From Clostridium rhizosphaerae (lineage in GTDB: Bacteria; Bacillota; Clostridia; Clostridiales; Clostridiaceae), in NCBI RefSeq assembly GCF_016765585.1, contig NZ_JAESWC010000014.1, positions 1 to 64,000 on the forward strand: DNA of 64,000 nt. Reading direction: 5' to 3'. Made by a program: the position numbers and the translations under genes. Positions within the stretch are counted from its first letter, which is position 1, and each line of letters opens with the position of its first letter. The notes below the pieces were generated by a model that was given only the letters and a program-made list of their open reading frames with translations, was not told the DNA's origin and ran no database searches. Below are positions 53,022-62,040 of the stretch, in pieces.

Positions 53022-53192
53022 CTAATGAGCATATTTTATTAAATAATATATAACATAAAGCCATCCAAAAATTCCATGTATTATTGCCCAAAGCACAGAG
53101 TGATTTAAGCTCCAGGATATAACCATCGCAAGACATGCCCCAAAGCTGACTCCTTTTTTGACTACCTCTTTTTTATAAGTCTTTTCACTCAT
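53022..53192 (-). CDS. Small membrane protein (56 aa)
   Basis: The product begins MSEKTYKKEVVKKGVSFGAC, followed by two hydrophobic stretches (ACLAMVISWSL and WAIIHGIFGWLYVIYYLI) as a hairpin of two helices. GGGGGATTGGGG precedes the ATG, and a terminator follows the stop. Function unknown. Two-helix proteins of this size with a WxIIHGxxGWxYVxYY core are common in Firmicutes. Confidence 0.7.
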   Translation of the reverse strand: MSEKTYKKEVVKKGVSFGACLAMVISWSLNHSVLWAIIHGIFGWLYVIYYLIKYAH

Positions 53193-53223
53193 CCCCAATC
53201 CCCCTTTATTTATTAACTAAAAT

Positions 53224-53763
53224 TTATTTTACTAAAGCCTTTATTGTTTTAAAGTATTTTTTGCTGAAGGCTGTCAGCTGCTCTACATTTATGTTTTCCA
53301 TAATTCTTTTAGCTTCTTTATAGGCCGCCTCATAATCTTCTTTTGATATTTCTTTATTATCTAAGGCTTCATTCAGCTCATCCTCATCAAGCAACAAAAT
53401 ATTATCAGGAGGCAATACTACCACATCTAAATACATATCATCAAAATATGGAATCCCTCGGTCATTAACTCCACTTTCTCTTATAATATCGAAATACCAT
53501 TGAACAATTTCCTGTTTTTCATTAATCATAGTTGTAAGGCAGTACTTTCCACCCTTAGGAAGACACTCCAGCCATACATATCCCTCTTTAGCCAGGCAAA
53601 AATCTCTACCAAGCATATTTTTAATCAAGGGTTCTCTAGTTTTATCTATAAAAACTGCAGCAATGTATCCGCAGAAACTTTCATCTTCTATATATGTATA
53701 ATAAAATCTTTTTCTTAGAACTCTCCTCCAGTTAGGTCTATCAAGAAATTTTCTCTCAACCAT
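53224..53763 (-). CDS. DUF402 domain protein
   Basis: A 179-residue protein with the DUF402 core (FYYTYIEDESFCGYIAAVFIDKTREPLIKNMLG... QWYFDIIRESGVNDRGIPYFDDMYLDVVVLPP). DUF402 proteins include nucleoside di/triphosphatases and RNA-linked enzymes (FAU-1, Ntdp). The acidic D-rich DDMYLDVVV segment is the putative metal site. It starts 20 bp after the YdcF-like gene upstream. Confidence 0.85.
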   Translation of the reverse strand: MVERKFLDRPNWRRVLRKRFYYTYIEDESFCGYIAAVFIDKTREPLIKNMLGRDFCLAKEGYVWLECLPKGGKYCLTTMINEKQEIVQWYFDIIRESGVNDRGIPYFDDMYLDVVVLPPDNILLLDEDELNEALDNKEISKEDYEAAYKEAKRIMENINVEQLTAFSKKYFKTIKALVK

Positions 53764-53782
53764 AATTTTTCACCACCTTAAC

Positions 53783-54352
53783 TTATTCTTTGCAAGAAAC
53801 CCACTTGCTTATTTCACCTTCAAAATACCTGCCTATCTTAGAAACTTCACCCATAACAAGTGAAATCTTTTCACTATCTAAAAACCAGTTATCTTTTGTA
53901 GTTTTTCTTCTATCTAAAACTGGTGACACATAAAACTCAACATCTAAAGGAAAAGCTGTCTTGTAAGTCAAAAGAGCTCTTCTTGAATGATAACCCTTAC
54001 AAACTAAAATTGCCTTTTTAACATCTATATTATTATCCCTTAAAACCTTCCAGGATAAATTCGCATTGTCAAAAGTGTGCTTAGCCTTATCTTCTTTTAG
54101 TATAGCCTTTTCAGGAATACCTAACTTAATACCGATATTTTTTAAAAACTCCCATTCAGACTCATACTCTGGTATTCTGTAATTTGGACCTCCTGTAGGC
54201 AGAATATATGGAGCAAAGCCATTATGATACAGCTCTGCAGCTCTTTCCATCAGTTCAGGCACAGTTCCACCAGGGACCAATATTACATCTGACTTCTTTA
54301 TATCAGTTTCAACAAAAATAAAATCCGTTATACAATCAAATGGGTAATTCAC
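53783..54352 (-). CDS. YdcF/DUF218 family protein
   Basis: A 189-residue DUF218 protein. Motifs: ILVPGGTVPELMERA, YILPTGGPN, and CKGYHSRRALLTYKTAFP, which are typical of the SanA/YdcF group. No N-terminal TM is present, so this is a soluble version. Start is GTG 54352. Its RBS AAAAGGGGG belongs to a decayed copy of the SD-associated repeat. Function in the family is unclear. Confidence 0.87.
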   Translation of the reverse strand: MNYPFDCITDFIFVETDIKKSDVILVPGGTVPELMERAAELYHNGFAPYILPTGGPNYRIPEYESEWEFLKNIGIKLGIPEKAILKEDKAKHTFDNANLSWKVLRDNNIDVKKAILVCKGYHSRRALLTYKTAFPLDVEFYVSPVLDRRKTTKDNWFLDSEKISLVMGEVSKIGRYFEGEISKWVSCKE

Positions 54353-54360
54353 TTTATTTG

Positions 54361-54380
54361 CCCCCTTTTACTCGAAGCGT
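54361..54380 (-). repeat. Decayed SD-associated repeat remnant
   Basis: Read leftward, AACGCTTCGAGTAAAAGGGGG keeps the 3' end of the two-hairpin unit (GTTTCGAGTAAAAGGAGG in copy 4) with small changes. It supplies the RBS of the YdcF-like gene. The hairpins are gone. Confidence 0.5.
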
Positions 54381-54466
54381 TATGTGGTCTATATGACTTA
54401 TCCTAATTTCATCTTATTTACTATATTCCACAAAATTTTCTCATTTCCTTTTTATGTACAAATAAA

Positions 54467-54505
54467 AAATAGACTGATTCACCTATTGTTGAAACAGTCT
54501 ATTTT
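54467..54505 (-). terminator. Terminator of the GNAT operon
   Basis: AAAATAGACTG pairs with CAGTCTATTTT across 18 nt, just after the acetyltransferase stop. Confidence 0.7.
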
Positions 54506-54523
54506 AGCTTTTCTCGCTTGTTA

Positions 54524-54976
54524 TTATAATACTTTTTCAAATTCTGTTAGATAAAAGTTTTTACTAACTTCAATATCCTTGTTCTTTTTAAATCTATTTT
54601 TTATATATAATTTTACAGCAGGTAAATTATCCTTTCCAGTGCATACTATTATTTTTTCAATATTATTATCAACTTTTTCAACAAAACTGATAAGTTCTCC
54701 AGCAACACCTCTCCTGAAAAAGTCCGGATGTACCGCAACCCTATGTATATCCAATATATTATCAAAAATTTTATAAGATATGATTCCTGCTAATCTATCT
54801 TCTAAATAATAACCATAAAAAATCTCGTCACATTCTTTTAAGCTGTCAACTGTATCCTTCAAAGTTGGTATATCATAGAAGCCTATAATGTCGACTTCAA
54901 TTTTATATGAAGCAAACTGAATTTTGAGCACTTGCTCTGCTGTTTCTATATTTTTTAAATCAAGCTTTTTAATCAT
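54524..54976 (-). CDS. GNAT family N-acetyltransferase
   Basis: A 150-residue acetyl-CoA-dependent transferase. The acetyl-CoA loop HPDFFRRGVAGELISFVEK (motif A) follows VDIHRVAV-like strand residues, and motif B is FKKN. Substrate unknown. Its start overlaps the previous gene by 4 bp, so it ends a three-gene operon. Confidence 0.9.
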   Translation of the reverse strand: MIKKLDLKNIETAEQVLKIQFASYKIEVDIIGFYDIPTLKDTVDSLKECDEIFYGYYLEDRLAGIISYKIFDNILDIHRVAVHPDFFRRGVAGELISFVEKVDNNIEKIIVCTGKDNLPAVKLYIKNRFKKNKDIEVSKNFYLTEFEKVL

Positions 54977-55542
54977 ACCTTCCCATCTCCTAACACATTC
55001 ATAGCCTTTCTAAATAGCCCAACTATAGGAAGGGTAAATATAATGTTTAATAAAATTATAACTGCTCCTATCATAGACATATCTTGAGACAGATTAATTG
55101 AAAACGGTAAATATAGGACTAATGCAATTACAGTTATAGAATAGTATTTAAATCTGTATTCAGCATTTGATTTAAGCTCCTCTTCTCCTCTACTGCTAGC
55201 CAGCAAATATATACTCCTGCATAAAATATATATTAAGTATACTGTTACAAGTGATGTAAAGCTCCCTATCAAAAGTGAAAATAAATTTATATTTTCTTTT
55301 TGATTTACTATATATCCTGTAGTAAAATAGCTTATCGCCTTAACTAGGCTTATACTTAGCAAAATAATCAAAGGAGCTTTTGCCTTTTTATAAAATTCGT
55401 GCTGCTGCTGCAAGGGTATTAATCCAGCATATATGAGGAAGTAGCCTATAAAATCAGGAAGAAGATTTATTCCACCAAGATTAAAGTCAAAAATTATAAA
55501 TATCATTCCCCAAAACAGTTTGTTATAGCCAGCCTCATACAT
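54973..55542 (-). CDS. Six-helix membrane protein (189 aa)
   Basis: An integral membrane protein with about five to six helices, opening LFWGMIFIIFDFNLGGINLLPDFIGYFLIYAGL. That opening (DLNLGxINILPDxIGYxLI) is a recurring Firmicute membrane protein signature of unknown function. Between the gene at 55544 (1-bp gap) and the GNAT gene (4-bp overlap) it is the middle of an operon. Confidence 0.75.
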   Translation of the reverse strand: MYEAGYNKLFWGMIFIIFDFNLGGINLLPDFIGYFLIYAGLIPLQQQHEFYKKAKAPLIILLSISLVKAISYFTTGYIVNQKENINLFSLLIGSFTSLVTVYLIYILCRSIYLLASSRGEEELKSNAEYRFKYYSITVIALVLYLPFSINLSQDMSMIGAVIILLNIIFTLPIVGLFRKAMNVLGDGKV

Positions 55543-55543
55543 A

Positions 55544-56362
55544 TTACTTATCTCCTTTGCTCAGCATAGACTTAATATTATATTGATCAGGAAACTGCTT
55601 TATATAATTCATATAAATTGAACTATAGCCCTTAACTCCTGAAGCATCTTCTGTAAGTATGTCAGCTGAAAGATTGTATATATTATTATTTTCTAAACTG
55701 TCTTTATCAAAATTAAAAAAATAATTAACCCTTACTTCTTCTCCATTCTTTATTATCAAAGGGAATTTAATATCTTTTAAATCTTCATTATTAATAGTAA
55801 GTTTTATGCCCTTATTTATAAGCTCCGGAAACTTGCAACTAACCCCCGTAATATTGATATCTTTATCAGCAATAAATCTTGTACTGCCGGTATTATCGCT
55901 GCCGCTGCTTACATAATTTGATTTCAAAGCTGGGGTTTGATTATTTCCGCTGTCATAAAGATATATCTTGCCTATATCTACCTTAATAACTCTTCCGCTT
56001 ATAAATTGCACTTCTGCCTTTGTTATAAGCTTATTCTTATATTTATCAGAAGTATCACTGTTTGCTGCTACATATATTTCATTAAGTTTATAATATCTCC
56101 TATCTGTGTTTCTATCATTTACATGAAATTCTGCAATATCCTCATCAATCTCAGGAAAGGTGATTCTAATAATCTCATCCTTATCATTTATATTTGATAT
56201 ATAATAAAGCCCAAAACCTTTCATCCCTTGTTTTATATCATAAAAATGCTTTATAAAAATTGGCTCTTTCAATAGGTGAGCCTTATAGTAAACTATATTT
56301 CCTGTCCATATAATTATTAAAAGCAAAGCTCCAAGAATAACTTTCTTTTTACTTATATTCAT
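55544..56362 (-). CDS. Membrane-anchored extracytoplasmic protein (272 aa)
   Basis: One N-terminal TM (about 7-25) is followed by a beta-rich extracytoplasmic part: an acidic middle (FPEIDEDIAEFHVND), a late SGSDNTGSTRFIADKDINITGVSC, and polar strands. I recognise no family. It is the first gene of a three-gene operon; the two-gene partner set suggests an envelope-linked function. Confidence 0.6.
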   Translation of the reverse strand: MNISKKKVILGALLLIIIWTGNIVYYKAHLLKEPIFIKHFYDIKQGMKGFGLYYISNINDKDEIIRITFPEIDEDIAEFHVNDRNTDRRYYKLNEIYVAANSDTSDKYKNKLITKAEVQFISGRVIKVDIGKIYLYDSGNNQTPALKSNYVSSGSDNTGSTRFIADKDINITGVSCKFPELINKGIKLTINNEDLKDIKFPLIIKNGEEVRVNYFFNFDKDSLENNNIYNLSADILTEDASGVKGYSSIYMNYIKQFPDQYNIKSMLSKGDK

Positions 56363-56448
56363 AGGGATATCTCCTTAATTATGGTGAATTTATATAATAT
56401 ATTCTATAAATTCTGAAAATATCCTTTTAATAATAGCTTCTCTATTTT

Positions 56449-57330
56449 CTAATAAGCCACATTATTAATAAACTTTTCTAACGCTTCCTCCCAAGGCCTC
56501 ATCTCATCTCCAACTGTACATCTCAGCATCATATTATCTAAGACAGAATATCCTGGACGTTTTGCTATACTTGAATACTCTTCTGTAGTACATGGAATTA
56601 CTTCACAAGGTATATTTGCAAGCTCAATAATTTTAGCTGCAAAATCATACCAGCTGCATTCTCCATGTCCTGAGCAATGATAAACACCATATTCCTCAGT
56701 TACTATTAGTTTTAATATATGATGAACTATGTCTTCAACATTTGTTGGATTACCCTTTTGGTCCTTGACTACCTTTAAGCTTCCTTTCTCTTTAGCTGTT
56801 TTAAGTATTGTGTAAACAAAGTTCTTTCCATTATAACCGTATACCCAGGATGGTCTTACAATAAAATACTTTGAACAAAACTCCTTAACGAAATCATCAC
56901 CCATCATTTTGCTTTTACCGTACACACTCTGAGGGCAAGCTTTATCGTATTCTCTAAAAGGTTTATTTCCTTCTCCGCTGAAAATATAGTCAGTAGAAAT
57001 ATGAACTAGTTTTGCACCAATATTATCACAGGCTATAGACAAATTTTTTGCGCCTAAAGCATTAACTTTAAAGGCTAAATCTTCATTAGTCTCGCAGCCA
57101 TCTACATTTGTATAAGCTGCTGCATTAATAATCACATCCGGCTTAACTTCATAAATTAATTCATTAACTTTATTAAAATTTGTTATATCGAGATCCTTTG
57201 AGCTCTTTCCTATAATCTCTGCATTTATAATTTCTTTTGGAATGCAGCCCAATTCTGATTTTCCTTTATTAATTATATCTATAAGCTGAGAGCCTAACTG
57301 TCCTTTTGCTCCTGTTACTAAGATTTTCAT
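56449..57330 (-). CDS. rfbD: dTDP-4-dehydrorhamnose reductase (RmlD/RfbD)
   Basis: A 293-residue SDR-fold protein that makes dTDP-L-rhamnose. The N-terminal NAD(P)-binding motif is GAKGQLGSQL. The family block VINAAAYTNVDGCE, the STDYIFSGEG motif and the catalytic YGKSK (Tyr and Lys) are intact. No other rml/rfb genes are in the window, so it may work with pathway genes elsewhere. Confidence 0.9.
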   Translation of the reverse strand: MKILVTGAKGQLGSQLIDIINKGKSELGCIPKEIINAEIIGKSSKDLDITNFNKVNELIYEVKPDVIINAAAYTNVDGCETNEDLAFKVNALGAKNLSIACDNIGAKLVHISTDYIFSGEGNKPFREYDKACPQSVYGKSKMMGDDFVKEFCSKYFIVRPSWVYGYNGKNFVYTILKTAKEKGSLKVVKDQKGNPTNVEDIVHHILKLIVTEEYGVYHCSGHGECSWYDFAAKIIELANIPCEVIPCTTEEYSSIAKRPGYSVLDNMMLRCTVGDEMRPWEEALEKFINNVAY

Positions 57331-57501
57331 ATACTCTTACCTCAACTTTTTAATTTTTTTATAGCAAAGCCTCATAATTAGTGCGTATTCTTATATTCTT
57401 TTATTCTTATAATTATTTGTTGTTATATTTACACGTAAAGTATTCTATTTTTTATTTTTAATTCCTTTATTGCTCTTAAAATTTCAAAACGCTGAAACGC
57501 T

Positions 57502-57572
57502 GGGGCGTTGGGGCGTTGGGGACGGTTAACAATAATTCAGTACTTCATAAAGTAAAATTGTTAACCGTCCCC
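57502..57572. repeat. REP-like palindrome with GGGGCGTT tandem repeat
   Basis: GGGGACGGTTAACAAT (57518-57533) pairs perfectly with ATTGTTAACCGTCCCC (57557-57572). Directly before it are two GGGGCGTT octamers (57502-57517) and a degenerate ACGCTGAA repeat. Palindromes ending GGGGACGGTT..AACCGTCCCC recur in many anaerobe and proteobacterial genomes as REP-like elements. The remainder of this gap (57331-57500) is AT-rich with nothing assignable. Confidence 0.75.
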
Positions 57573-57643
57573 TAGTTTCTTACATATATTCTTCATAAAT
57601 TCTAATACTATTTACGACTATATATTAAAAGGAGAGATATATA

Positions 57644-57889
57644 ATGGATTTATTAGATAATTGGGGCAAATGGAAAACCATACTTGGAAAAGCTGTTGAT
57701 TTAGGACAGACGATGGGACTTTCAGATCATACTATTACAAATGTTTCAGAAAAAATCGGCACTTATCTTTCAAATAATGTAGATCCTCACAACGATGAAG
57801 AAAGACTTTTAAAACAATTATGGGATGCTGCAAGCGATGAAGAGAGAAAAACTTTAGCTAAGCTTGTTGCCGAGATTTCAGACAAGTAA
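57644..57889 (+). CDS. DUF3243 (YmfJ-like) protein
   Basis: An 81-residue soluble protein matching DUF3243. The pattern is MDLLDNWGKWKTILGKAVDLGQ, EKIGTYLSNNVDPHNDEERLLKQLWDAASDEE, then LAKLV. B. subtilis YmfJ is the named example; function unknown. RBS AGGAGAG lies 8-10 bases upstream. Monocistronic, with a perfect terminator. Confidence 0.88.
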   Translation: MDLLDNWGKWKTILGKAVDLGQTMGLSDHTITNVSEKIGTYLSNNVDPHNDEERLLKQLWDAASDEERKTLAKLVAEISDK

Positions 57890-57932
57890 TCCTTAATATC
57901 TTGTGACTATTTTATTATAAAAAACATTATGG

Positions 57933-57969
57933 TTTAAGTGTCCCTATCAAAGTGATAGGGACACTTAAA
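57933..57969. terminator. Bidirectional terminator
   Basis: A perfect 17-bp stem, TTTAAGTGTCCCTATCA with TGATAGGGACACTTAAA, has a 3-nt loop between convergent genes. Confidence 0.9.
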
Positions 57970-58653
57970 CTATTTAAATCTGTAACCAGTACCCCACAGT
58001 GTCTCTATAAACTCTGGGTTAGCTGGATCCTTTTCTATCTTTTTTCTTATCTTTTGTATATGAACTGGCACTGTTGCAGTCTCTACGCTAAACTCATCTC
58101 CCCAAATCTTATCGAAGATATGTTCCTTTGTAAACACAATATTAGGGTTTGACGCAAGTAAAAGTAAAATCGCATATTCTTTGGAAGTCATCTGAACCTC
58201 TTTCCCATATACAAATACTCTATGTGATGCAGTATTTATCTCCAGTCCCCCACGATTTATAATTTCTGAAGCTGCGCTGCTTCCTTTCAGCCTGTTATAC
58301 CTATTTATGTGAGACTTTATTCTTGCAGCTAACTCTGCTGGGCTAAATGGCTTTGTTAAATAATCATCAGCACCATAATCCAACACTCTTATTTTATCTA
58401 TATCTTCTGTTCTTGCCGAAACCACAATTATAGGTATCTCAAGATTTTTTCTTATTTCCTTTGTTACCTCATAGCCACTTTTACCAGGAAGCATCAAATC
58501 TACGATGATAACATCATAAATTCCGGTTAAGGCCATTTTAAGCCCCTGAGTTCCGTCTTGAACAATTTCAGCCTTAAAGCCGTTAAGCTGCAAATAATCA
58601 CGTTCCATCTCAGCAATATTTATATCATCCTCAATTATTAAAATCTGCTGCAT
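57970..58653 (-). CDS. OmpR-family response regulator
   Basis: The receiver domain has EDD near the start, phospho-Asp in IIVDLMLPGKSG and Lys in LTKPFSP. The winged helix ends with FIETLWGTGYRFK. It is encoded after its kinase (21-bp gap, kinase first on the transcript). A drug-type ABC exporter is divergently encoded after the kinase and is the probable target. Confidence 0.93.
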   Translation of the reverse strand: MQQILIIEDDINIAEMERDYLQLNGFKAEIVQDGTQGLKMALTGIYDVIIVDLMLPGKSGYEVTKEIRKNLEIPIIVVSARTEDIDKIRVLDYGADDYLTKPFSPAELAARIKSHINRYNRLKGSSAASEIINRGGLEINTASHRVFVYGKEVQMTSKEYAILLLLASNPNIVFTKEHIFDKIWGDEFSVETATVPVHIQKIRKKIEKDPANPEFIETLWGTGYRFK

Positions 58654-58674
58654 ACTTATTACCCCTTTTCAAAA

Positions 58675-59925
58675 TTATTTGTCTAAAGGAAGCATTATTG
58701 TAAAGCACGTACCATCATTCTCTTTATTTTTGGCTGTTATACTTCCTCCGTGTGCTTCTACAAGCTCTTTCGCAATTGCAAGCCCAAGCCCTGTACTCAT
58801 CAAATTTTTAGTCCTTGCATAATCAACTCTATAAAATCTGTCAAAAATGTACGGCAGCTTATCTTCAGGTATTATCGGTCCATTATTAAATATATCAATA
58901 TACGCTTCACCATTCTTCTCATATAACTTTACGTTTATTGATGTTTTTCCCTCATAGCCATACTTTACCGCATTTCCAACAATATTGCTGAATATTTGCT
59001 GAATCCTTTTTCTATCTATATTTACATTTGGATTAATTCTCATCTCATCTACATAATCAAACTGTATCTGCCTATCCTCAAGCTCAAATTTAAATTCCTC
59101 CATTAGATCATTCATAAAAGCTTTAAGACTTATATTCTCAAAATGGAACTCCAGTTTCTGCATATCCAGCTTGGAGAACAGGAAAAGATCATCGATAAGC
59201 TTATTCATGTATAATGCATTATTATGTATAATCTGATGATATTTATTTACAGTCTCCTTGGGTAAATCTTCCCTTTCCGACATAGTTTCAATATAGCCTT
59301 GAATCGAGGCAATAGGAGTCTTTAAATCATGTGATATATTTGCTATCAATGCTTTTCTGTTTTCTTCATATACTGTCTTTAATTTTTCACTTTCCTTTAG
59401 TTTTCTTGCCATATCATTGAACGAATCTATTAAGCTGCTTATTTCGCTTGTCACATCACATTCAATATTCACATCGTAGTTCCCTCTGGAGATTTCGTCC
59501 ACACCCTTTTTTAACTGTCCTATTGGCACAAATATACTCTTTTCAACTCTAAGATTAAATAGAATTTGATTAACTCCTCCTATACCGACAATTACCGCAA
59601 GACCTATTGCAACTGCTTTCATACCAAAATATCTAAATATAAAAAACCATATTAATAAATTAAACAATATAATAAAAACATGTGAATATCTATTACGTCT
59701 TTGGTACCATTGCAGTCCTTTTTGTTCATGATGAAGTTCATCAACCTTTTTCTGAAACTCGGTTCTCAATCGACGAATTTCATCGTGATTTCTTTGATGC
59801 TCCTTCATCATCTCTCTATGGAGTGCATCCTCCAATTTATGCTTCTCCCTATGGTTGATTAAGAATTTCTTAAATCTTAAAAACAGATTTTTAAGATGGT
59901 TTTGATTATCGTGTCTTTTATTCAT
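58675..59925 (-). CDS. Intramembrane-sensing type histidine kinase, His-rich N terminus
   Basis: A 416-residue kinase with an unusual cytoplasmic N-terminal extension of ~80 residues that holds ten His (5, 10, 25, 29, 36, 43, 47, 65, 66, 82) and is probably coiled coil. Two close TM helices (about 84-103 and 107-125) have almost no extracellular loop. HAMP (130-185), HisKA with ANISHDLKTPIAS, and ATPase (NIVGNAVKYG, FNNGPIIPEDKL, TGLGLAIA) follow. Lack of an external domain points to sensing within or at the membrane, or by the N-terminal tail. Confidence 0.9.
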   Translation of the reverse strand: MNKRHDNQNHLKNLFLRFKKFLINHREKHKLEDALHREMMKEHQRNHDEIRRLRTEFQKKVDELHHEQKGLQWYQRRNRYSHVFIILFNLLIWFFIFRYFGMKAVAIGLAVIVGIGGVNQILFNLRVEKSIFVPIGQLKKGVDEISRGNYDVNIECDVTSEISSLIDSFNDMARKLKESEKLKTVYEENRKALIANISHDLKTPIASIQGYIETMSEREDLPKETVNKYHQIIHNNALYMNKLIDDLFLFSKLDMQKLEFHFENISLKAFMNDLMEEFKFELEDRQIQFDYVDEMRINPNVNIDRKRIQQIFSNIVGNAVKYGYEGKTSINVKLYEKNGEAYIDIFNNGPIIPEDKLPYIFDRFYRVDYARTKNLMSTGLGLAIAKELVEAHGGSITAKNKENDGTCFTIMLPLDK

Positions 59926-60210
59926 AATTTAACCTTTATATTATCCCTTCATAAATATTTAGTATCTTTCATTTGTAATAATCTTAATATATACCTTTAA
60001 AAATCTTTTAAAGCAATTTTAAAGATTCTATAAAGATAATATCATAACTTCAATTATTTAAAAAAGCTTTAAACATCTTTATAAATTCTTTAAAAATTCT
60101 TTAATAGGGTTTTAAAATAAACCATTAACATTATCCTGTAAGCAAAACGCAGGTAAGATAAAAAATAGTAGTCTTTATCTTACTCATAAAAAATACAGGA
60201 GGGTTATGCT

Positions 60211-61125
60211 ATGTCAAATATAATTGAAGTTAAAAACTTTACTAAAAAATATGGTGATTTTGCAGCAGTAGATAATATTTCTTTCAATGTAGAGGAAGGG
60301 ACAGTTTTTGCCTTCCTTGGACCAAACGGTGCAGGAAAAAGTACAACTATAAATACCCTTTGCACTATAATAAATAAAACCGAGGGAGACTTAAGAATTA
60401 ACGGCTATGAGGTTTCCGAGCATAAGGGCAAGGTTAGAGAGGATATAGGAATAGTGTTTCAGGAAAGTACACTTGATAGCAAACTAACTGTTGAAGAAAA
60501 CTTAAAATTTCACTGTGAATTTTATAAAGTTCCTAAAGACGATATCAAAAAAAGAATAGACTTTGTACTAGACTTGGTAGACCTAAATGATTGGAGAAAG
60601 GCTCCAGTTAACAGTCTTTCCGGAGGTATGAAAAGAAGGGTTGAGATTGCAAGGGGACTTGTTCATTATCCTAAAGTATTATTTTTAGATGAACCAACTA
60701 CCGGGCTTGATCCACAAACAAGAGCAAATATATGGGACTATATCTATAAGCTTCAAAAACAGGAGAACATAACAATATTTTTAACAACACATTATATGGA
60801 TGAAGCAGAAATTTGTGATAAAGTTGCCATTATGGATCACGGAAAGATAGTTGCTTTTGATTCTCCCTATAATCTAAAAAAGCAATATACCTCTAATATA
60901 ACAAGAATCAAGGTTTCAAATTCTAATGAGCTTGATCAGTATCTGAGAAATCAATCAATGGAGTTTAATTTTAATAACGGACTTTTCACAATACAATCAA
61001 GCAAAATAAATCATATTTTAGAAATAGCTTCTAAGTTCAAAGCTTCCATTATTGATTTTGAAACTACTAAAGGAACTCTCAATGATGTATTTTTGACCAT
61101 AACCGGAAAGGAGATTAGAGCATAA
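60211..61125 (+). CDS. Drug-type ABC transporter ATPase (DrrA/CcmA-like)
   Basis: A 304-residue ABC ATPase. Walker A GPNGAGKSTT, signature SLSGGMKRRVEIARGL, Walker B VLFLDEPTTGLDP and H-loop TTHYMDEAE are intact. A C-terminal ~80 residues (ITRIKVSNSNELDQY...) fits the daunorubicin-resistance-type extension. The permease start overlaps its stop by 1 base. The upstream 285-bp gap holds the divergent promoters; TCS control is inferred. Confidence 0.95.
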   Translation: MSNIIEVKNFTKKYGDFAAVDNISFNVEEGTVFAFLGPNGAGKSTTINTLCTIINKTEGDLRINGYEVSEHKGKVREDIGIVFQESTLDSKLTVEENLKFHCEFYKVPKDDIKKRIDFVLDLVDLNDWRKAPVNSLSGGMKRRVEIARGLVHYPKVLFLDEPTTGLDPQTRANIWDYIYKLQKQENITIFLTTHYMDEAEICDKVAIMDHGKIVAFDSPYNLKKQYTSNITRIKVSNSNELDQYLRNQSMEFNFNNGLFTIQSSKINHILEIASKFKASIIDFETTKGTLNDVFLTITGKEIRA

Positions 61126-61949
61126 TGCGAGGAATGATAGCTATTATAAAAAGAAACTTAACTAATTTCACAAGGGACAAACTAAAGTTATTTTTTTCAA
61201 TATTTATGTCTGGATTTTTTCTATTTATATTTTCATTTGTAATGAAACCAACTCAAGGTGTTGATCAGCCCCTTAATTATCTTATTTCGGGAATAATAAT
61301 TATGACAGTTTTTCAATCAGCACTGAGCAATTCTACCAGTATTATAGAAGATATGTCCATGGGATTTATGAAGGAAATAATAGTTTCGCCTGTAGCAAGA
61401 TGGCAAATATCAATTGGACAGGTACTTTCTTCAACTATTATAGCAGTGCTTCAAGGCATATTAGTAATTATTATTGCACTTTTTATGGGTCTTAAAATAG
61501 ATGTTCTCCAATTTATAGAAATGACTGGAGTAATGCTTGCAGTAGGTATAACCTTTGGTTCAATCGGCCTTTACTTAGCATCACTTGCTAAAAGCTCAAC
61601 TACTTTTCAAATTATGATTACGGCCTTTACTATGCCCCTTACCTTCTTATCCGGCGCATATATACCAACCACAGTTATGCCTAAAATCTTACGTCCTTTT
61701 GTTTATATTAATCCACTGACCTACACTACCTCCATTTTTAGATATATAACATTAAAGATGGAAAACTTAACTACTGACACTCTTGTGCAGGCAGGGGTAG
61801 CCTTTAATGTTCACGGATTTATAATTAAGCCTTATATGGGACTTTTTATCATATTAGGTATAGGAGTTATTTTCTTTGCATTGTGTGTTATACAGTTTAA
61901 TAAAGCAGATTTTTCAAATGTTAAGGTGTTTAATCACAATCACAAATAG
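61125..61949 (+). CDS. ABC-2 type transporter permease
   Basis: A 274-residue membrane protein with six helices and the ABC-2 signature (DMSMGFMKEIIVSPVARWQIS, and TMPLTFLSGAYIPTTVMP). It forms the membrane half of the exporter with the ATPase in the same operon. Substrate unknown; drug or peptide export is typical. Confidence 0.93.
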   Translation: MRGMIAIIKRNLTNFTRDKLKLFFSIFMSGFFLFIFSFVMKPTQGVDQPLNYLISGIIIMTVFQSALSNSTSIIEDMSMGFMKEIIVSPVARWQISIGQVLSSTIIAVLQGILVIIIALFMGLKIDVLQFIEMTGVMLAVGITFGSIGLYLASLAKSSTTFQIMITAFTMPLTFLSGAYIPTTVMPKILRPFVYINPLTYTTSIFRYITLKMENLTTDTLVQAGVAFNVHGFIIKPYMGLFIILGIGVIFFALCVIQFNKADFSNVKVFNHNHK

Positions 61950-62040
61950 ATACTAATAAATACTCATAAAATTCAGGCCCATGAATCTCAAATGATTAAT
62001 GGGTTTGAGTTTTATTATGATAAAATTTGTTGTATACGTG

